This document shows, one piece after another, positions 22,270-24,756 of a stretch of 24,756 nucleotides of DNA. The notes beneath the pieces are model-generated. The model was not told the origin of the DNA and did no database searches. It worked only from the letters and a program-made list of their open reading frames with translations. The stretch covers positions 1 to 24,756 of the forward strand of contig JBMSMQ010000016.1 of the NCBI GenBank assembly GCA_049421205.1, written 5' to 3'. Position 1 is the first letter of the stretch, and each line of letters begins with the position of its first letter. The translations under genes and the position numbers were made by a program. This stretch comes from JAFMIT01 sp049421205 (GTDB lineage: Bacteria; Actinomycetota; Actinomycetes; S36-B12; UBA5976).

Positions 22270-23001
22270 ATGATTGAGCAAAAAGGCATGGGTCAGATGG
22301 GAAATTTAGTTCGACCACGGATCGCCCTCTTAGGGCGTTTCGCAGAACACACCTCTGCCACACGCTATTCGGCCATCGTGACTTCGGAGAAACTCGCTCA
22401 AATGATCTGGGATTTGGGAGGGGAACCGCTCACCCTGTTACCTGCAATTGAAAGTAACTGGAAGTCCCGGCTTGCTGGCTTTTCAGGAGTCCTGATGCCA
22501 GGTGGTGGGGATGTAAACCCTGCAACCTATGGCGAAATGCCATCGTCAGAACATCTCTATGGAATTAATGATTTGCAGGATGCAACTGACGTTGAACTTT
22601 TCACTTTTGCATTACGCGAAGCAATCCCTGTTCTGACGATTTGCAGAGGCACACAAATTGCAAACGTCGCACTTGGTGGATCCCTCACACAACATATGAA
22701 CTCCCCACACATTGATCATGTGTCAGTGATTGAATTTGATACAACTGATTCCGAGCTACAACTTTCACATTCAAAAGTGCAGGCACTTTGCTATCACCAT
22801 CAGGCTATCAACACACTCGGCAAAGGAATTGAAGTATTAGCACGTGGCGCTGAAGGACATGTTGAAGCAGTGAAGTATCCGGTGAAACATTGGGCATATG
22901 GTGTTCAGTGGCATCCTGAATTCAACTATCAAGAAGAGCCACTCCAGTCAGAGTTTGTTGCAGCATTTATTGATGCCGCACGTGAATTTGGTAGTTTCTA
23001 G
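22270..23001 (+). CDS. Class I glutamine amidotransferase-like hydrolase, PuuD type (peptidase C26)
   Basis: Hydrolase of about 243 residues in the gamma-glutamyl-gamma-aminobutyrate hydrolase family, which releases glutamate from gamma-glutamylated amines or acids. Catalytic triad: C125 in LTICRGTQI, H215 and E217 in YGVQWHPEF. The GGGDVNPATYGE loop (78-89) is also characteristic. The start is uncertain: ATG 22270, 22288 and 22297 are all in frame and none has a convincing ribosome site. Conserved sequence begins at RPRIALLGRF, so any of them works. It is divergent from the catabolic operon and convergent with the MarR gene (stops overlap by four bases). It suggests that a gamma-glutamylated amine is handled in the pathway (inference). 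Confidence 0.9.
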   Translation: MIEQKGMGQMGNLVRPRIALLGRFAEHTSATRYSAIVTSEKLAQMIWDLGGEPLTLLPAIESNWKSRLAGFSGVLMPGGGDVNPATYGEMPSSEHLYGINDLQDATDVELFTFALREAIPVLTICRGTQIANVALGGSLTQHMNSPHIDHVSVIEFDTTDSELQLSHSKVQALCYHHQAINTLGKGIEVLARGAEGHVEAVKYPVKHWAYGVQWHPEFNYQEEPLQSEFVAAFIDAAREFGSF

Positions 23002-23522
23002 TCGAGTTGTGTGAGTTCAGTAATTTTTCTGAGTGATGCCGCAGTTGCTTTTATTTCAGATTTAGTAAGAACACTAGTGATTGTTTGTTCTTCTTGATTG
23101 AACTCTGGAAAGAGAGTCTGCATTAATTTCTCTCCAGCCTTCGTCAAAGTAACTTCAACAAGTCGCTGATCGGTTTTGCTTTGTTTTCGGATGAGGAGTT
23201 TTCTTCCCTCGAGAGTCTTTAAAACTCCAGTAATTGATGCTTTCGATGTTCCAACTTCAGCTGCAATCTGGCGAGTTTCTATTGGCTGCCAAATCCACAC
23301 CACCCATAACACCACAAAACCAGTCCACGATAAATCGTGCGGTGCTAGCACCGTTCGCTCCAAATGATTCTTCACAGCATTCGCTGCACGAAAGAGATTT
23401 GAGACGACTGCCATAGAGTCAAAGTCAATCGGTAGGTTTTTCAAAAGTGATGAAACTTGACGTTCAGTCTCGCTCAGTGTGTGAATTCCTGCCATACCCG
23501 TAATCTTATGCCTTAGAGACAT
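22998..23522 (-). CDS. MarR family transcriptional regulator
   Basis: Dimeric winged-helix repressor of 174 residues, slightly long for the family because of the N-terminal extension. The HTH is visible at about 84-106 (TRQIAAEVGTSKASITGVLK) and the wing at 107-127 (LEGRKLLIRKQSKTDQRLVEV). Helices at both ends form the dimer interface. Members usually respond to aromatic or phenolic compounds and repress divergent catabolic genes. The ATG at 23522 has no good ribosome site; ATG 23495 (starting MAGIHTLSE) is an alternative. It is divergent from the P450 gene with overlapping palindromes between them and so is the natural candidate regulator of the P450, perhaps also of the operon. Confidence 0.9.
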   Translation of the reverse strand: MSLRHKITGMAGIHTLSETERQVSSLLKNLPIDFDSMAVVSNLFRAANAVKNHLERTVLAPHDLSWTGFVVLWVVWIWQPIETRQIAAEVGTSKASITGVLKTLEGRKLLIRKQSKTDQRLVEVTLTKAGEKLMQTLFPEFNQEEQTITSVLTKSEIKATAASLRKITELTQLD

Positions 23523-23536
23523 TCGAGTATTGGCTA

Positions 23537-23574
23537 CTAAAGATGCTTGACTTTAGAAGTCTAGGAGCACTAGA
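23537..23574. promoter_or_regulatory. Cluster of overlapping palindromes, candidate MarR operator
   Basis: Three inverted repeats lie within 38 bases between the divergent MarR and P450 genes: CTAAAG-N8-CTTTAG (23537-23556), GACTT-TAG-AAGTC (23549-23561) and TCTAG-N5-CTAGA (23560-23574). MarR proteins bind short palindromes in such intergenic regions, so this is a likely autoregulatory operator. Confidence 0.5.
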
Positions 23575-23603
23575 TTGTTTGAGTCCTAACGATTGGTGTA
23601 ACA

Positions 23604-24756
23604 ATGGTTCAATCTTCAATCAACCTCACTGACCTTGATCTTTTTGAAGCAGGTCCGCCATGGTCAACCTTCAAAACACTGCGGGAAACGGATCCAGTTC
23701 ATTACAGTGAAGAGGCAGCACCAAATAGTGGCTTCTATTCATTCACGAGATACCACGACATTGTTGGAGTGCTTCGAGATCCAGAGACATTCACGAGTGA
23801 GCGTTTCACGAACTTAGAAGAGGTTGATGCTGAACAAGAAGAAGCAAGGCGTTCACTTTTAGAAACGGATGGAAGTCGCCATCGTGCACTTCGACGATTG
23901 CTACAAGGTCAATTCACGCCTGCAGCTGTCGCTCAATATGAAACATTTCTTCGTGGTCTCACTGCAACCACACTTGATAATGCGTTTGCCAAGGGAACAT
24001 TTGATTTCGTAAAGGAAGTTGCTGCAGATTTTCCCATTAACGTGCTCGCTCGACTTCTTGATGTTCCAGATAAGGACACTGGCCAACTCATTGATTGGGG
24101 AAATCGAATGATTGGGTTCGATGACCCCGAGCACGCAGATATTTTGATTAGCGATCCTGAGAGTGAAAAGTATCGACTGGTTCCTTTCCGCTCCCCTGCT
24201 GCACTCGAAGTATTTGAATATGGAGATGCACTTGCTCGCGAACGTCGCGGAAAGAATGGCACCGATTTAGTCTCAGTACTTGTCAATGGTGAGATGAGTG
24301 ATGGTATTCCACTCACTGAACGTGACTTCCATACGAACTTCTTACTCTTAGTGGTTGCAGGTAATGAAACAACCCGTCACACCATCAGCCACACAATGCT
24401 GAATCTCATCAATAATCCAGATGAGCTGACTCGACTTCAGGAAGATCCTGAACTCATTCCTTGGGCGGTCGAAGAGTTCTTGCGTTATGCAAGCCCTGTC
24501 TATCACTTCCGTCGCACCACCACAAAAGATATCGAAATGCATGGAACGAAAATTAAGTCTGGAAGCAAAGTAGTGACCTGGTTTGCTTCAGGAAATCGGG
24601 ATTCTGAAATCTTTGATAATCCTGATAGTTTTGATGTGACAAGAAATCCAAACGAACATATGACCTTCGGTCGAGGCGGGCCTCATATGTGTCTGGGTAA
24701 CGCACTTGCTCGAATTGAACTTCGCATTATGTTCGAAGATTTGATTTCGAGAATTG
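23604..24756 (+). CDS. Cytochrome P450, CYP125/CYP124-like (partial, C-terminus off right edge)
   Basis: Soluble bacterial haem monooxygenase; the first 384 residues are present and perhaps 20-40 are missing. Motifs: I-helix oxygen-binding VAGNETTRHTISH (251-263), ExxR as E291 and R294 in EEFLRY followed by PVYHFRRT, and the haem loop FGRGGPHMCLGNALARIE (355-372) with thiolate C363. The AGNETTR and FGxGGPHxCLG forms are characteristic of the actinobacterial CYP125/CYP124/CYP142 group, whose studied members oxidise sterol or isoprenoid side chains. The substrate here need not be a sterol. ATG 23604 is preceded by GGTG at five bases. It is divergent from MarR. No redox partner is adjacent, but a matching ferredoxin and reductase are encoded 5 kb away. 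Confidence 0.93.
   Translation, partial: MVQSSINLTDLDLFEAGPPWSTFKTLRETDPVHYSEEAAPNSGFYSFTRYHDIVGVLRDPETFTSERFTNLEEVDAEQEEARRSLLETDGSRHRALRRLLQGQFTPAAVAQYETFLRGLTATTLDNAFAKGTFDFVKEVAADFPINVLARLLDVPDKDTGQLIDWGNRMIGFDDPEHADILISDPESEKYRLVPFRSPAALEVFEYGDALARERRGKNGTDLVSVLVNGEMSDGIPLTERDFHTNFLLLVVAGNETTRHTISHTMLNLINNPDELTRLQEDPELIPWAVEEFLRYASPVYHFRRTTTKDIEMHGTKIKSGSKVVTWFASGNRDSEIFDNPDSFDVTRNPNEHMTFGRGGPHMCLGNALARIELRIMFEDLISRI

Overview
The window looks like a chromosomal segment of a free-living, low-to-mid GC actinobacterium, most likely of the streamlined aquatic type (Nanopelagicales-like). This is inferred from an LCP-family wall ligase, an actinobacterial P450 with a single-cluster ferredoxin partner, Ala-rich signal peptides, a tRNA without encoded CCA, very short intergenic gaps and convergent genes whose stop codons overlap. 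No search was run and GC content was judged by eye. There are no insertion sequences, phage genes, CRISPR arrays or origins, and no gene-free stretch exceeds about 210 bases.

Layout. 1-3000 (minus): an oligopeptide/dipeptide-type ABC importer, with a solute-binding protein followed by the N-terminal part of an unusually expanded permease that runs off the left edge. 3151-4371 (minus): an MFS exporter. 4470-6164: two divergent lipoproteins of unknown function sharing one AT-rich promoter region. 6210-8243 (minus): a secreted protein with five IPT/TIG repeats and a C-terminal OmpA-like domain. 8391-10385 (plus): an OafA-type membrane acyltransferase fused to an SGNH domain, in which nearly every catalytic residue has been replaced. 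10593-13729 (plus): a two-gene operon of a large DUF6421-like protein and a threonine aldolase. 13726-14899 (minus): pyroglutamyl peptidase, tRNA-Arg(UCG) and an Lrp/AsnC regulator, closely packed. 14930-15934 (plus): an LCP-family protein.

15929-22217 (minus) is a tightly coupled seven-gene catabolic operon: aldehyde dehydrogenase, HpaD-like class III extradiol dioxygenase, fumarylacetoacetate-hydrolase family enzyme, ferredoxin, ferredoxin reductase, an 84-residue sigma region 4-like protein, and a group II PLP decarboxylase. Divergent from it is a PuuD-like class I glutamine amidotransferase (22270-23001), followed by a convergent MarR regulator (22998-23522) and, divergent from MarR, a CYP125-like cytochrome P450 that runs off the right edge.

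Working model (inference): 15.9-24.8 kb encodes one substrate-inducible pathway for an aromatic or amine compound. The P450 would receive electrons from NAD(P)H through the reductase and ferredoxin of the operon, a catechol-type intermediate would be opened by the extradiol dioxygenase, and the product processed by the dehydrogenase and the FAH-family enzyme. The decarboxylase and the PuuD-like hydrolase suggest that an aromatic amino acid or a gamma-glutamylated amine may enter. MarR and perhaps the small region 4-like protein would regulate it. Several start codons were revised from ribosome-binding-site evidence (5619, 14178, 20751, 22217).
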